Position numbers and translations under genes: made by a program
Assembly (NCBI GenBank): GCA_022225965.2
Contig: JAKJXP020000002.1
Coordinates: forward strand, 868,001 to 932,000
Direction of reading: 5' to 3'
Length of the DNA stretch: 64,000 bases
DNA from: Diatrype stigma
Lineage: Eukaryota; Ascomycota; Sordariomycetes; Xylariales; Diatrypaceae
The notes under the pieces: model-generated
What the model was told of the DNA's origin: nothing
What the model saw: the letters and a program-made list of their open reading frames with translations, nothing else
The model's database searches: none
Shown: positions 23,281 to 35,320 of the stretch, piece by piece
Layout: the number at the start of each line of letters is the position of its first letter
Position numbering within the stretch: position 1 is the first letter of the stretch

Positions 23281-25178
23281 CTTCGAGCAGAGGAAGGAAC
23301 CCGGACGAAAAAGGAGACTAAGTAGACGACGAAATAGGTAGGTTCACAGATAGGGTCGTGTGAGGTTGGCGAATTGGAAGAGGCGCTTGTCGGCCGGGCT
23401 AGATATAGGAGAAGGGGCCGAAGAGGAGAAGTTGAGGAAAGGAGAATGATGTGATGCGTAGTGGGCAAGCTTAGGTTGATCGGTACGAGAAGAGCTACGT
23501 ATATGGCAGAAAAGAGTAGTTCAGGAGGCGATGCCAGTAGTGATGGGATCCCAAACTCGACTCTCACCCTAACAATAGCAGATCAAGGAGGTCTAGATAG
23601 GGAGATGGATACGCACATGTGAATGGTCAATTGCTTTTATATTACCTCTCCTTCCTGGTATCTCCCCCTCCCCTTACTCCGACGCCTCTTCCCACATATT
23701 CTTGTCCTTTCTTTCTTTCCTTCTCCCTTCCTCCCCACCTTTCTTTTTCCTTCGTTTCCTTCGTTTTCCTCTGCTACACTTGCTGCAACGGGCCGGGGGA
23801 GCGCTCCTACCGCTAGCCTAGCCCCGAGCTAGAGCTAAGCAAGCCGATCGTCAAATCAAAGGCCATGGGGGTGTGTGTAGCTACACGTCGTAAGGTCGGG
23901 AGGCGACATGCCCTATCACATCAATCGACGGGGTCTCGAATACTCGACCCAAGCGGGATTCCCACTGGCCTCCACATTGTCGGAAAGCAAAGAAAAGGAT
24001 GCTACAACAATATCTCTGTCTCACGGGAGCGATACCCGCTCGGACCGTGCTGGCCACGCCATTCCTTCTGGGTACCTACGTAGGTGCTTACTCACCAACA
24101 TACATAGCCAGTATGAACTTATGTTCTATGGGAATAGCTTCTTGCATCTGTGCGTTTCACGTTAGTCGCCATAGTTCCCGAGTGCCTACGCTACGCCGCA
24201 ACGGCGTTTCAGAACGTATATAGACAAAGCTTAGCACAGCAAGGTACGGTACGGCAAGACGAATAAAGCTGGGGAGATAAATATGAACCTGGATCTAAGC
24301 AGCTGGGAACGGGGAACTAACGACTTCTGCATATGTACTTAGGCAGCAAGCAATTACTACAGAAGTCTCCCTCGGGACGGCGGCACTTTTCCCTTGTTCC
24401 TCCTTGCCCCTTTATATGTTCGCGGCGCACAATGTATATATCGTGTCGAATCGCATCAGCCAGATAGGTGGCAGAGAATCGCCACATGCATGGGTGATCC
24501 CGGGAATATATAGCACGTTGCCATTGGCGTCCCGTGGCTAGTTTCTGCCGACTGAAGCCGCACGGCCGGTACTTGGATTCGATCGGGCTTTTATATGTGT
24601 GCGCGCTCGTCCTTGTGCTGCGTTGCATCATAGGATGGGACAACGTGTATCAGAGGGCTCGATCTGATGCCACCTTTCTTCAAGGCAAGGCAATGCGAAC
24701 GGAGCCAAGAAAACAGTACATTGAAGCTTCCACTCTAGAGATGGACAGGCGGCTCGCAATAAAGCCGTATGTAGTATCCCATGACGTTGGATAGGATCAA
24801 GGCCAAGGGGGCGCCATACCAACCAGAAAGACCTGCGGGCTCCCGCCGATTGGGCTGAAATGTAACGGGAAGGAGGTCGGCAGCATGGCATAGCATCAGA
24901 ATGCTGGGCTCTGGGTTATGCCCAACCCAACCATCATATCACCTGCAGCAGAGCAGAATCTGACAACTGACAGATAGATGGGCTTGTATGCAGAAATGAC
25001 AGGTCTGGAAATATCGATAGATACAGCGCAGCAAGGTAGTAGCAGTAGCAGCAGCAGCAGTAATAGTAGATCCATTTGATTTTACGACACAGAACGATCT
25101 ATGATAGATGATGTATGCAGTATATTCTACATGCAGGCCACTTGCTACTACCCCCCGTTTCAACCCCCGTCCTCTCGC
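23281..25178. other. Intergenic, promoter of SMP-like gene and 3' flank of the desaturase
   Basis: About 1.9 kb. A long pyrimidine tract on the plus strand (about 23630-23790, purine-rich on the sense strand of the SMP-like gene) may be part of its promoter. An AGC/AGT repeat is at 25038-25066. No convincing gene. Confidence 0.45.
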
Positions 25179-26934
25179 TCAATGGCTGTGCTCGTGGAGC
25201 GAATCGCCGCTCTCGGAGATGACCTGACGGCACTTGGCCAGGATGGCGGCCTGCCTCGAGACCTCGGCTAGGGTGCCGACGACACGTTTGTTGCCGTCGA
25301 CGAAGCCGTACAGCGCGTACGGGATGCCGACCTCGTTGCAGAAGTCCTGGACGAGCTTCTGCGCGCGGCGGAGGTTGTGCCGGGGCATGCGGGGGTACAG
25401 GTGGTGGATGGCCTGGAACTGCAGACCGCCGTGGAAGAAGTCGAGCCACTGGGGGCACTCGATGTCCATCGTCGTGCGCAGCATCTTCTGGGGGAAAGAC
25501 TCGTGCGGGCCCATGTCTGACGTGCTCATGGCGAAGTGGGAGAGGCAGATCTGGGCATGGAGGGGCATGGTGACCGCGTGGCTGATCAGGACGTAGAGGA
25601 CGCGGTCCCAGTTTGTGGGGAGGGTCTTGTATATGAGGAAGTAGCCGAACCAAGTCCAGAAGAACACCTGTCCGGCCAGTTCCAGGTACCTATGCCACCA
25701 CGCCGGGCCCTTCCGTGGGGCGTTGGGTCCCAAGAGGTACTCCCACGACAAGCGGTAGAGGTTGAATCGGCCAAATGTGAGGAGTATGTAGTAAGAGTAA
25801 GCTTGGATCTTGAGCATGACCTTCGCCACAATGTCGTACTCCATGACGCGCTCGTAGTAGGTAGAATACAAGCCGCCTAGCAGTCGATGCGAAACAGCGA
25901 GGAAGGGCATGTGCTCGATATCGGGGTCGTGTTCGGGGAAGTTGGTGACGATATGGTGGACGTTATGATTCCTCTTCCACCACCCAATGGACAATCCGCC
26001 GATGAAGTCGGCGATAACGATGCCGATGACGCTATCGACATGGAAACGGTGGGTGATGCCTATGTGGCCCGCGTCGTGCGCGCTGAAGACGAGCTGATGC
26101 CACAATGCGCCCAGGCAGGTAGCACTCAAGGCATACCATCCCCACCGTAGGAAAAGCAGGGCGCTGGCAGCCAGGAGGGAGTATCGAGTGCACTCGATGG
26201 CATACGATCGATAATTGCAATCATACAGTTTCTCAGACTTGAGGCGCTCATCTAACAGCCGATATTTGGCAACAATGGAATCCTGGGTTGTATGATCCAG
26301 CGAGGGGTATTTTTCCAAATCGAGTGTGGTCTTTTCCTTGGTGACGGTGTCGAGATATGCCATACCGCCGTCGTCGTCGCCGCTGACGGAAGAAACGGAG
26401 GAGGCAGACGCGGACCGCGGTTGGTCTTCGGTTGCCCGCCGTTTTCGGACATTGCGATCCTCTCCTTCGAAAATGGGTGAGACGGGGGAGTGACCACGCG
26501 AGCTCGAGGTGCTGGAAGCGGTTGTCGATTGGGAATCGCCCTCTTCCACGTCGGAGTTGTCGCACAAGGGACGAAACTTGCCCCCCTGGATAGGCGGGCT
26601 GAAGTTGATCCATCTACCCTCGATACGGCCAATGCGGTAACGGTTCATCTGTTGCAATGTCTCGGCGGAATGAAGCCTGGTGGTGCAAGGTGTTAGGAGG
26701 GACTCACGGCTCCAAGGGCTTCAAGGACTCCAAGAGGGGTGGTACGAACGCGGTAACCTCGTCAGTGGCATCTCGACCAACCATGTGTAGGATGGCCTTG
26801 TCACCACCGGGGTGATAGGGGAGCCAGGCATCCGCCTTGACCACATGCTGGTTGACGATGAAGATCTTCCGGCCTTCTGCGATCAGTGCCTCGACTTCCC
26901 TCCTAGACAACAGCGGATACGTCTTTTGATTCAT
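25179..26934 (-). CDS. Delta-8 sphingolipid desaturase (cytochrome b5 fusion), 2 exons
   Basis: Exons 26934-26708 and 26676-25179 give 574 aa. An N-terminal cytochrome b5 domain holds the haem motif HPGG (WLPYHPGGDKAILHMVGRDA, about residues 38-57). The linker is Ser-rich (about 120-190). The desaturase domain carries all three His boxes: HDAGH, HNVHH and QFQAIHHLYPR. The family inserts the E-8 double bond into the sphingoid base of fungal glucosylceramides, at the ER membrane, with several TM helices present here. The intron is odd: the splice that keeps frame and restores LHSAETLQQM is only 31 nt (GTGAGT, CTAAC, CAG). A 52-nt alternative starting at a weak GTCCTT donor would drop a few residues. 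Function is secure and the join is not. Confidence 0.9.
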
Positions 26935-28675
26935 GGCTTGCGGCGACTGCTCTCAGCGACTGCTCCCTTCCTACTTATCCTACCAATCCCACTTGGAGCT
27001 CCAACATCTAGCAATTGGTGGGCACAGACTGATTGCCGGATCAACCGAGGGTCAATAAGTGAATATATAAGGAATATACAAGCGAGTACCGTGCCTAGAC
27101 TACTCGGTAGTCGTGTACGGGGCAACCTGGAAGTCGAACAAATAGTCCAAGGGTGGGAATGGACTTGTGGACTTGGAATTGGCTTTCGGCTCCTCAATTT
27201 GAGCTTAACATCTTTTTAACATCCCAATGTTGAAGGTTAACTAGAGCGAGTACGAAGTTGGAATTGGCGGTAAACCCTGGGCAGTTAATCTGTCCGAGTC
27301 TCCGTGGCGCAACTTCCCTCTCACCATCTGTCGCCAATCAGGTCTGACTATCAGCCCATTGCGAACGATCTCCACCAACCGAATCATCCGCCATGCACGA
27401 ATTCAGCTAAGCATGTATGTACGAACTGCCTGTACTTGCGGTCCCACTGGTTCCACTGCTCGATGTTTTCTGATCTATGAATTGCTTCGTATTTATCATG
27501 CCCCGCTGCCCGCATACCCCGCTGCCCGCATACCCCGCTGCCTGCATACCCCGCTGCCCGCATCTACATAACTAAGTATATAGTACAGTATGTGAATATG
27601 AACAACTCCCGTTCTAGGTCATAGGAGGCCAACAACGTCACCAAATCCTGCAACCTGTTGCAGCCTGTTTGATAGGGCTGAGGTGCGCTCGTATGACTTG
27701 GATGAAACACAAACCAGCAGTCTTGGGTAGTCATCATATCCATTTGAAACGCTACGTGCCTAACAGCCGCCCTGGCAAATAAACAAAGCGCAGAGCCCCT
27801 TTCTTAGAACCTATCCATTCCAGATTCTTCATTATGACCTTTACAGTTAACACCGATGGTTGCCAGTACTAATTATACTTAACCCCTGTTATTGGATTAT
27901 AAGGGGTGACGATGACGGTATAGACAAACCACGGCTGTCCGGTAAAGGGGCTGGTTATACAGATGGATCCTAGTACATACAAGATCGACCACATGCTGAG
28001 TTACCATTAAGATGAAGACAAGTAGGTATGAAGTGCATATCCCTGTATCGAACCATCTCCCTTTATCTTGACTCCTATGATACCTCACCTTCATCACATA
28101 TACATCGTATAATGTGAAGCGCAAGGAGGCAGCAGACAGCATAAGGGGCGAGGAAGGATTAAGCCCGCTCTTACTACGCAAGCTGATTGCGAGGGTTCAA
28201 ATACAATATGGTTGATGGATGGGGCGACACCGATGAAAGAGCCATATTTGCTGTATCTGTAACGAATCTGGTTGACCGTAGGTCAAGCTCTGTTTCCGTG
28301 TCGCCTGCTTGCACAACACCAGTCCCGCGAGCCTACAAACTTAGACGAGGAGACAGCAGTAGAGGAAAGAATATATAAGGTTCGATCACCGCGTATTGAG
28401 CATTGTTTCTCGATCAACAATCCGTGGTGCCAGATGTCTAGATAGTTGAAACCGCCTTGTTTGTCTGCTTACCCGTACTTCCTCTCCTTCCCCCAGGGAC
28501 TCTAAACTCCGTCCGCCCACTCACTCATTCGTTTGCTCACCCAACCTCTCCTTTCATCCTTCCTGTTTCCTGTTCCTCTTTCTTGCTGCTAGACCACAAG
28601 GACCATCATTATCATCAACCACTTGGCCATCGATCGACGGAACCCCCCACTCTGTAGTCTTTCCTGCATATACAG
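26935..28675. other. Intergenic spacer
   Basis: About 1.7 kb with the desaturase promoter and the upstream region of the Cys-rich gene. It contains the 16-bp minisatellite at 27501-27564. No gene seen. Confidence 0.5.
27501..27564. repeat. 16-bp minisatellite x4
   Basis: Four head-to-tail copies of CCCCGCTGCCCGCATA with two substitutions, GC-rich in an AT-richer spacer. Confidence 0.92.
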
Positions 28676-29606
28676 ATGTGCTGCCATCTCGCCAGACATC
28701 CTCTCGGCCGCCACCGTCCCCATTTAGAACCTTGCGAGAACTTCTTCGGATGCGACTGCATGGCCACCAGCTATTGCGGTATGGGTATGCGGCAGCAGCA
28801 GCAGCAACCGCAACAGCAACCTCACTGCGTGCACTATTGTCGGCACCACAGCTGTGGCAGTAAGCCTCCCCTCCTGTCCCCGAAAAGGGGGAGCGATAAA
28901 GCGTCGTTTTATGCGCGCTGTTGAGCAGGGACAAAAGTTGACAGGGGAGGTGGTAGATCATGCGCATGTCGAGATATCCTCTTCTCCCCCCTGCATTCTG
29001 TAAGCTTGGGTATTTTCTTCAAAAACTCATCTCATCTTCCGCCTTACCCTGTGTCCTTCGTCAAGACACTAGCAACTCTCACCCCCTTCCTAGTTAACAG
29101 CTCGTAGAAACAACGGATCGCTATTTGTGAACGGGGTCCCAGGCCCAAACAACAGCAGCAACGGCAACAGGAGCACCAATAACAACAACATCAATACCAA
29201 CGACAGCCGCCCAGCCCACGTGTGCGCCCACTGCAACACCGCCGGCACCCCCTATTGCTGTCCCTGTACCGGCATCCCACCACCCCCACCCCGCAGTAAG
29301 CACCACTACGGCGCCTCAGCCACCTGCTGCTGCGGTGCTGGTGCTGGTGCTGTTCCTCCCGATCCACTCAACGCCCCGCCACTATGCGGAGGAGGACGGA
29401 GACCCGACACCGAGGACTACCCCTCGTACTGGTACGACGTACACGGCGTGCCGTGGGTGCCGTACCCCCCGGATGCGTGTTGTAGTGGTAGAGGGTGCGG
29501 GCGGTGCGGTGGCGGATGTTGCGGCGGTAGTAGTGGCTGCGGTGGTGGTGGTGGTGGTGGGAGACGAGGCAATAGTGCAGTGCGTCGGAGGGTGATTAAC
29601 TTGTGA
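28676..29606 (+). CDS. Putative Cys/His/Gly-rich protein, 2 exons
   Basis: Exons 28676-28859 and 29101-29606 (intron GTAAGC to TTAACAG, 241 nt) give 229 aa. Both exons are unusually rich in Cys in the same frame: exon 1 has CENFFGCDCMATSYCGMGM, a Gln run and HCVHYCRHHSCG. Exon 2 has CAHCNTAGTPYCCPCTG, a CCC run and a C-terminal CGRCGGGCCGGSSGCGGGG. The Cys pairs could bind metal or form disulfides. There is no signal peptide, so secretion is not indicated. I do not recognise the family. The low complexity means the frame could be a composition effect. The clean intron and shared Cys bias across exons are the evidence for it. Confidence 0.42.
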
Positions 29607-31612
29607 TGTGATGTGATGTGTGGATGGTTGGTCGTCTTGTTTCTCATTACCTAGGTAGTCAGTTGGCCAGGTTGGGGAAAAAGGTGATAGCTGGATGGGA
29701 ACGTATGTGGCCAGCGAGCTTTCCCCGTCAGGGAGGGGGGGGGGGGGGGAGTGATGGATAGGTGCAAGTGGACCAATCTATGCTATCATGATTATTCCCG
29801 TCCCTTCGTCCCTCATCGGGATTTCGATCATGGTTAGCATCCGTTCCGGTTACCATCAGGAATTGTTGCAGGAAATGCCTCGGAAGAAACCCGATACACT
29901 TTCACAAGAGGTGGATGAATATGAGTACATAGACACGGAGATGAACTTGAACACAACACCACACAACGAAGCTGACATATTAAGAGGCTGAAGTCATATT
30001 TATACGTGACCCGTTCCAGCTACCGCGATGGTTCGGTTAGGTAAGGTTGTCAAGTAGCTAATGTCCAACGGCCCCATGTGGAAACACCACACACATCGCT
30101 CATCCTCGCCATCCTATTTGATAGCACATGATCACAACAGACAGACAAGCGGCTTATTAGCAAAACCAAAAAGCAGGGGAAGGCAGGCAATAAAGGGGAA
30201 CCCAGCAGCGATTTCATGATCGTATTTATGTCGTTAGGTCTCTGGTAAACCACGATGGCAGCAAACATGACACGCCATACCACCACCACCACTACCACCA
30301 CCTCAAAGCAAACATATTCGTGCATAACTGCATGTGATACCGTGATAGATCAACCCTTCTATGCCAAAGGAAAACACCGATGAGACCTCCCATACGTATA
30401 CCAAAGAAGGGGGGAAAAGAAATGAGAATGAAAAACCTGGATGAAACCGCCACCCATCCTTGTCCAGTATATATGTATGTTTCGTGTATATATGCATTCA
30501 TCGCCAACCGATCCAATTTCATCGATTTTTCATTCCTTCCTCTTATTCTTCTTTGCCATTGCCTCCCCCCTCATCCTTATATCCAACAAAGCAGAAACGA
30601 TACCCGGTTCTGATCCGCTCCCGATGCCAAAGCCCATTATGTACCTCCTATGTCGTGTCAAGTTGTCCAAGCCGATGGCGAGCGGCAAACCTAGGTACGT
30701 AGCCTACGCCATGCGAGGTTGTGCATACGTCGGGTATCCATTCGCCTGGGTCGTTGTCGTCATCGTGGCCAACAGAAAAGCAGAAAAAGCCAAAACGAGG
30801 AAGGTGAGGTCGCACCACCAGAGAATGTCGGACTGACTAGGTGGGTAGACGAGACCCTGCAGGATAGATTGCCGCGAAGAAGTCCGTCTGCGGGGTCTTG
30901 AAGCACGCACGCGTGTTTTGCTTTCCTTCGTTTGTCCGTCTAGTTGGCGCCTCTCCTTCACAATCGCTGCCATTGTCATCGTCATGATTGTGAAGTCCCG
31001 TTTCACCGGCCCGTCACGGCATACGCCCCCCGCTCTTCTTCTCCATCCTCTCGAAAAGAGGGAGAGGAAGGGATGAAGGCATCAAAAATAAAGGGAAGAA
31101 AAGGGATGCGTTCTGATGTCTGATATGATTTGCGTATGCGTGCGTCCCAAAGAAGAAATAAACGGAGAAATGCGCCTAAATGCCATGCCATGCTACCTTG
31201 CGATGCCGACAAACCAAACCAGCAAACTAGTTCTTGCAAAACCAACCAAGCCGAACCAAAACATGTCTAAGTACTCAGACACACACGGTGACATCCATCT
31301 CCATGACACGACATCTCATGCAGCAGCAGCAGTAGCACCGCAGGAAAGCGGCGGCAAACCCTAATATGACCCTGACACCTGGGTAGTATGCTATGCCGTG
31401 CAACACAACCCAATCCAGCCCAAGCTATCCATCCATACACACACATGACAGGCTGGTGCCTGTGGTCCGTCACACAGCGACTACATAAGGTAAAGTAGGT
31501 AGACAAACGATACATAGGTAGGTACGTACGTACGTAGGTCAGCAGCCAGCCAGCCCGGCTCCCGGCCCATCGTCATTAGGTAGAGTAGTCGCCTAGGAAG
31601 ATAGCTTGTAGC
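29607..31612. other. Intergenic spacer
   Basis: About 2 kb between the Cys-rich gene and the glyoxalase-fold gene (3' ends facing). It holds GATGT repeats just after 29604, a run of 15 G at 29735-29749 and short ORFs. One minus-strand ORF at 30704-31006 has a possible C-terminal TM helix but no other support. Confidence 0.45.
29735..29749. repeat. Poly-G tract (15 G)
   Basis: Homopolymer run. The length may vary between reads or strains. Confidence 0.9.
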
Positions 31613-33805
31613 TCAGCGATACCTCCTCCCCCCAACATTGCTAATACTATCATCAGGCGCCAAACTACCCCCATCGTCATCCCAATACATGCGGCTCCTC
31701 GCCGTAACAGCACTAACCATGCTCGGCGCCCTCGACGGCGGCGTACCCGCGCCCATCCCACCACCACCCGCCGTCCTCGGGACCTGCACCGCCGTGCCCG
31801 CATACCGGCTCGGAGGCGGCGGCGGCGCACCGCCACTGCCACCGATGCCGGCCTTGCTCATGCTCTGGGCCCTGCCGATGCGCGTCCGCGTAGCCGCGCT
31901 GGGCGCCACCGACGGCGGGGCCGTCTCCGCGCTCGCGGGCCGGCCCCCGACGCCACCGGGGCCCTTCACCGTGCTCGCGCTGATGCTGGAGTGCTGCCCC
32001 TGGCTGCGCGCCGACGACATGTACGTCTCCGGGTTGTTGTTGTTGTGCGAGCCAGGCATAGGCGGCGGCGGCGGCGGAGGCGGCGGCCCGGTGCCCTGCG
32101 CCGCGGACGCGCGCCGCGGGCGGCCGGGGATTCGGGTCGCGGTCGTGACGCCGCTCACGCGGCTGCGGGCGTAGGATTCGGGCGCCTCGGACGCGGACAT
32201 GGACATGCGGCGCGATGGCGCGGCGGAGAACCGCGACGGCGCTGCGGACGGGGGTGGAGGAGGAGCGTGAGATGCGGCAACGGGAACTGGGACCCGCTCC
32301 CGCTCTACCTCGGTTGGCGCCTCGGTCGCCGCGCGCGCGCGGCTCCGGCTCCGCGTCGGCAGCACCGAGGCGGAATAACGAGACCCGGCGTTGCTCCTGT
32401 GCTCTGTCTCTGTGAGCAGTTTCGGGTTGTTGTCGTTGTTAGCATTGTTGTTAGCCTTCGAGCCCGCGGCGCTCCGGTACTCGGTCTCGTCGAGCATGAG
32501 CGGCCGCCGCGTCGATCCCACCTCGCTGCGTCCACGGGTCCGACCACCGTTTGTTGCGAAGCGGCTGGGGGCGCGGCCCGTCCGGTCGTCGATTATGTCT
32601 TCCAGGGCGCGCGTCATCGGAACGCCGCCGCCCGCTGCTGGCGGGTACCGGCTGCGCCCGCCGCCACCCATAAAGCTTGGCGCGGCGGAAGGGGGGTACT
32701 TGTTCGCGGCGGCACGGGCTGCTGCGGCAGCCGCCGCTGCTTCCGCGGCCGCGTTTGCGTCATTCGCCGCCTGTTGACTGTTGCTGTTGTTGTGGTGTTG
32801 GTTCATGTACGCTGGCGGATTATCTTCCGGATAGCGGATCTTCTCTGTCCTCTCGACCTCAACATACCTTGGCTGTCGTTGTTCCGGACCCCCGGGGTGT
32901 AGGGTGTACTCTTGCTGGCTCTGGCGCTGCGGGGAGGCGCGGTCCCGCTCTCCCTTCCGCATCAGCGTGTAGGTGAGAGCGCCGCCGATAGCGGTGCCGA
33001 CGGCCACGGCGCCGAGCACGGACCCGACCACGGCGCCGGTGCTCATCCCGCTCGCGGACGTCTGCTGCTGCTTTTGCTGTTCCTGGGGAGATGCATGCTC
33101 GATCGTCGAGGTTGTGATGCTTCGGCGGAGGATGCGGGGCGAGAGCTCGCCCCCGCCGCCGCCTTCGTACCAGGCGGGCTCCTGGGCTGTCTGGCGGCGA
33201 GAATAGGCCGGGGGTGACGTGACGGCGGTGGCCACGGGGCTCCCGCGCTCGGACGGGGCGCGGGCGGAGCGAGGGGAGCCGACGACCGAGGTGGCCACGT
33301 CGAAGTTCCAGTCGAGGATGCGGCTTGCCTCCTGGTCGGTCGACTGGGTGCGGCGGACGGTCTGGCCCCCGTAGTTCGAGGCGTAGCCGGGCGGGTTCAC
33401 ATAGACAACCTCCATGATGTTGCCGTCGAGGTCTCGGATCCTGGCTCTATCAACGTTCGAATCACTGATACTGCCACCGCCGCCAAGAGCGGGGTCCTGG
33501 CGGTGGAGAAAGGTGTCGTGACCGCCCTTCTGCAGGGCTGGGTACGCGCGCAGGGCGGCAGCGTAGAAGTCGGCGACGGCGTCGCTCGAGGGGGCGGAGA
33601 AGACGATGCGCGCGCGCTTGTGCGGGGACGGGCCGATGTTTGCAGCCCGGACCTCGAAGACCGGGCTGTAGGGGTCGTCGCCGAAGACGAGATTGGTGGG
33701 GCTGGCCTGGATGAACCGCAGGCCCAGCGGTTGACAGACGGCCGAGTAGAAAGACGCGGAGGGGGGCAGCCGGTTGACTTGAACGAAGGGCAATGTGTCC
33801 TGCAT
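31613..33805 (-). CDS. Glyoxalase/VOC-fold domain fused to a TM helix and a long disordered tail
   Basis: Single exon, 730 aa. Residues about 1-145 look like a vicinal-oxygen-chelate (glyoxalase/bleomycin-resistance) fold: LPFVQVNRLPPSASFYSAVC at the start and ARIRDLDGNIMEVVYVNPPG at the end. A Ser/Pro-rich linker follows, then one TM helix (about 256-281, GAVVGSVLGAVAVGTAIGGA) with a basic RKGERDR stop. About 450 residues of disordered, Pro/Ser/Arg/Ala-rich sequence come after, with SRYS/RSAAGS-type repeats. The C-terminus (LAPDDSISNVGGRRYR) looks like a conserved peptide motif. With the basic flank after the TM, the VOC domain would face the lumen or outside and the tail the cytosol, unless reversed. 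Metal ligands are not evident to me, so the domain may bind a ligand rather than catalyse. Confidence 0.75.
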   Translation of the reverse strand: MQDTLPFVQVNRLPPSASFYSAVCQPLGLRFIQASPTNLVFGDDPYSPVFEVRAANIGPSPHKRARIVFSAPSSDAVADFYAAALRAYPALQKGGHDTFLHRQDPALGGGGSISDSNVDRARIRDLDGNIMEVVYVNPPGYASNYGGQTVRRTQSTDQEASRILDWNFDVATSVVGSPRSARAPSERGSPVATAVTSPPAYSRRQTAQEPAWYEGGGGGELSPRILRRSITTSTIEHASPQEQQKQQQTSASGMSTGAVVGSVLGAVAVGTAIGGALTYTLMRKGERDRASPQRQSQQEYTLHPGGPEQRQPRYVEVERTEKIRYPEDNPPAYMNQHHNNSNSQQAANDANAAAEAAAAAAAARAAANKYPPSAAPSFMGGGGRSRYPPAAGGGVPMTRALEDIIDDRTGRAPSRFATNGGRTRGRSEVGSTRRPLMLDETEYRSAAGSKANNNANNDNNPKLLTETEHRSNAGSRYSASVLPTRSRSRARAATEAPTEVERERVPVPVAASHAPPPPPSAAPSRFSAAPSRRMSMSASEAPESYARSRVSGVTTATRIPGRPRRASAAQGTGPPPPPPPPPMPGSHNNNNPETYMSSARSQGQHSSISASTVKGPGGVGGRPASAETAPPSVAPSAATRTRIGRAQSMSKAGIGGSGGAPPPPPSRYAGTAVQVPRTAGGGGMGAGTPPSRAPSMVSAVTARSRMYWDDDGGSLAPDDSISNVGGRRYR

Positions 33806-35277
33806 TAAGACCCTTTTTTATGTGGGTGGACGTGTGGGTGTGTAGGCGCCTGTTGGTAAGAAGAAAGAAAGGGAAACCGAAACAATCTCGAAGAAGGCTT
33901 CGAGATTTTATGTTCCTATACAAAATGCCCAGCCAGCTGGACAGTCGTGTGTGGTGGATAATGAATATTTGCTGGAAAGGGGCCCGATGTACGCTGTGTT
34001 GCGTTGCGTTGCGTTGCGTTGCGTACGGTGTGCGTGTGAGCGAGGGTACGTGTCTGTAGGGGGGCTAACTAGGGGGCCAAGGGGGTGGTGGGGAGCGGGA
34101 GGGTTGTATTAGGAGTATACAGCCTCACAAGGCAGATGCAGCCAGCTAGCCAGCCAGCAGGCGCGGGGTACGGATTTACGTGTTGGGTTGGTCGACGAGG
34201 ACGACGATACGATGGGGAAGCTGGGGACAACAGACGACGAAGCCACGACAACGACGACGATAACAGCTAACCAAGTACTCAAGCAAGTATCTTTTCCGGG
34301 ATTCTGGGTTCTGTGTAAGAGGGATTATGCGCCGGGGTGAGACAGCAGCGGCGTTGTGCGTGGAAGAATATCTATAACCCTTGTCACTTTATAAGTAGCG
34401 CTTGTGCTCTTGTGGTTCTGATTGTGGTTGTAGTTGTGGTTGTGGTTGTGGTTGTGTGTGCGTGTGTAAGCCAATTGCTGCAGTAGCAGGCAAGTAACCA
34501 ACGAATGGGAGTGTCGAAACGCTGGTGTTCTCCAGAACGAGACCTGTTCTCGGCTAAGTGAGACGCATGAGCATGAGAAGAAAAAAGCTATAACTTTTTT
34601 CTTTCCTTTCTTCTATCAAAATCTAGAGCTCATCCCTTTCAAGTTGACCGCAATTCCCAACTGGGCAGAAGTAGGGGGGATGGGTTTTATGTTTTATGTA
34701 GCGGTATGGTGAGGGTGAGGGTGATGGTGATAGTGATGGGGATGGGGATGACAGCGATGATAGCAATACCAACAGCAATCGACGGAAATGACAAGGTCGG
34801 TCTCGCTAGCAAGTAGATGAATAACAGGAAACAACAATAAATACGGAAGATCAAAGAATCACCACCGGCCAACTAAAAATTTATACGACTGGATGGATAT
34901 GCATGTGTGTATAGACCCCGATGGGCCTTGGTTAGGTACAGATGCAGGAGATACATACACCATACTAGGGGGGACACGATGGAAGTCCTTCCGGGAGAAG
35001 TGGATACACATTACAGCGTTTTTCTGGCCTTCTACCGTACAGACTTTAGTACGTAGTAGTAGGTGGTAGGCAGTAAACAGTAGGCAGCAGGTAGTAGGTT
35101 GTAACTAGCCGTCCAGTTCAACCACATACGTAGCCGCGGGATGGGCAGGATGGCACCCGGACAGCGAGTCGTCCAAGATAGTCACACGTGGATTGGACAT
35201 CCGGTGGCTAGCTCGACGCTCGATGACCTGACAGACACCTCCTGGGCAGGCTATAACCGCTCTAACCACATACCGAG

Positions 35278-35320
35278 ATGTTAGATGTTAGATGTTAGAT
35301 GCTAGATGTCCGATGCTAGA
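35278..35320. repeat. 7-bp repeat TTAGATG, degenerate
   Basis: About six imperfect tandem copies of TTAGATG (variants CTAGATG and TCCGATG). Confidence 0.8.

Noticed and set aside
30704..31006. Minus-strand ORF of 100 codons with a possible C-terminal TM helix
   Set aside because: Only one hydrophobic stretch supports it; no homolog recalled, no splice or paralog evidence.
31991..32902. Plus-strand ORF of 303 codons
   Set aside because: Antisense to the disordered region of the glyoxalase-fold gene; Arg-rich artefact of GC content.
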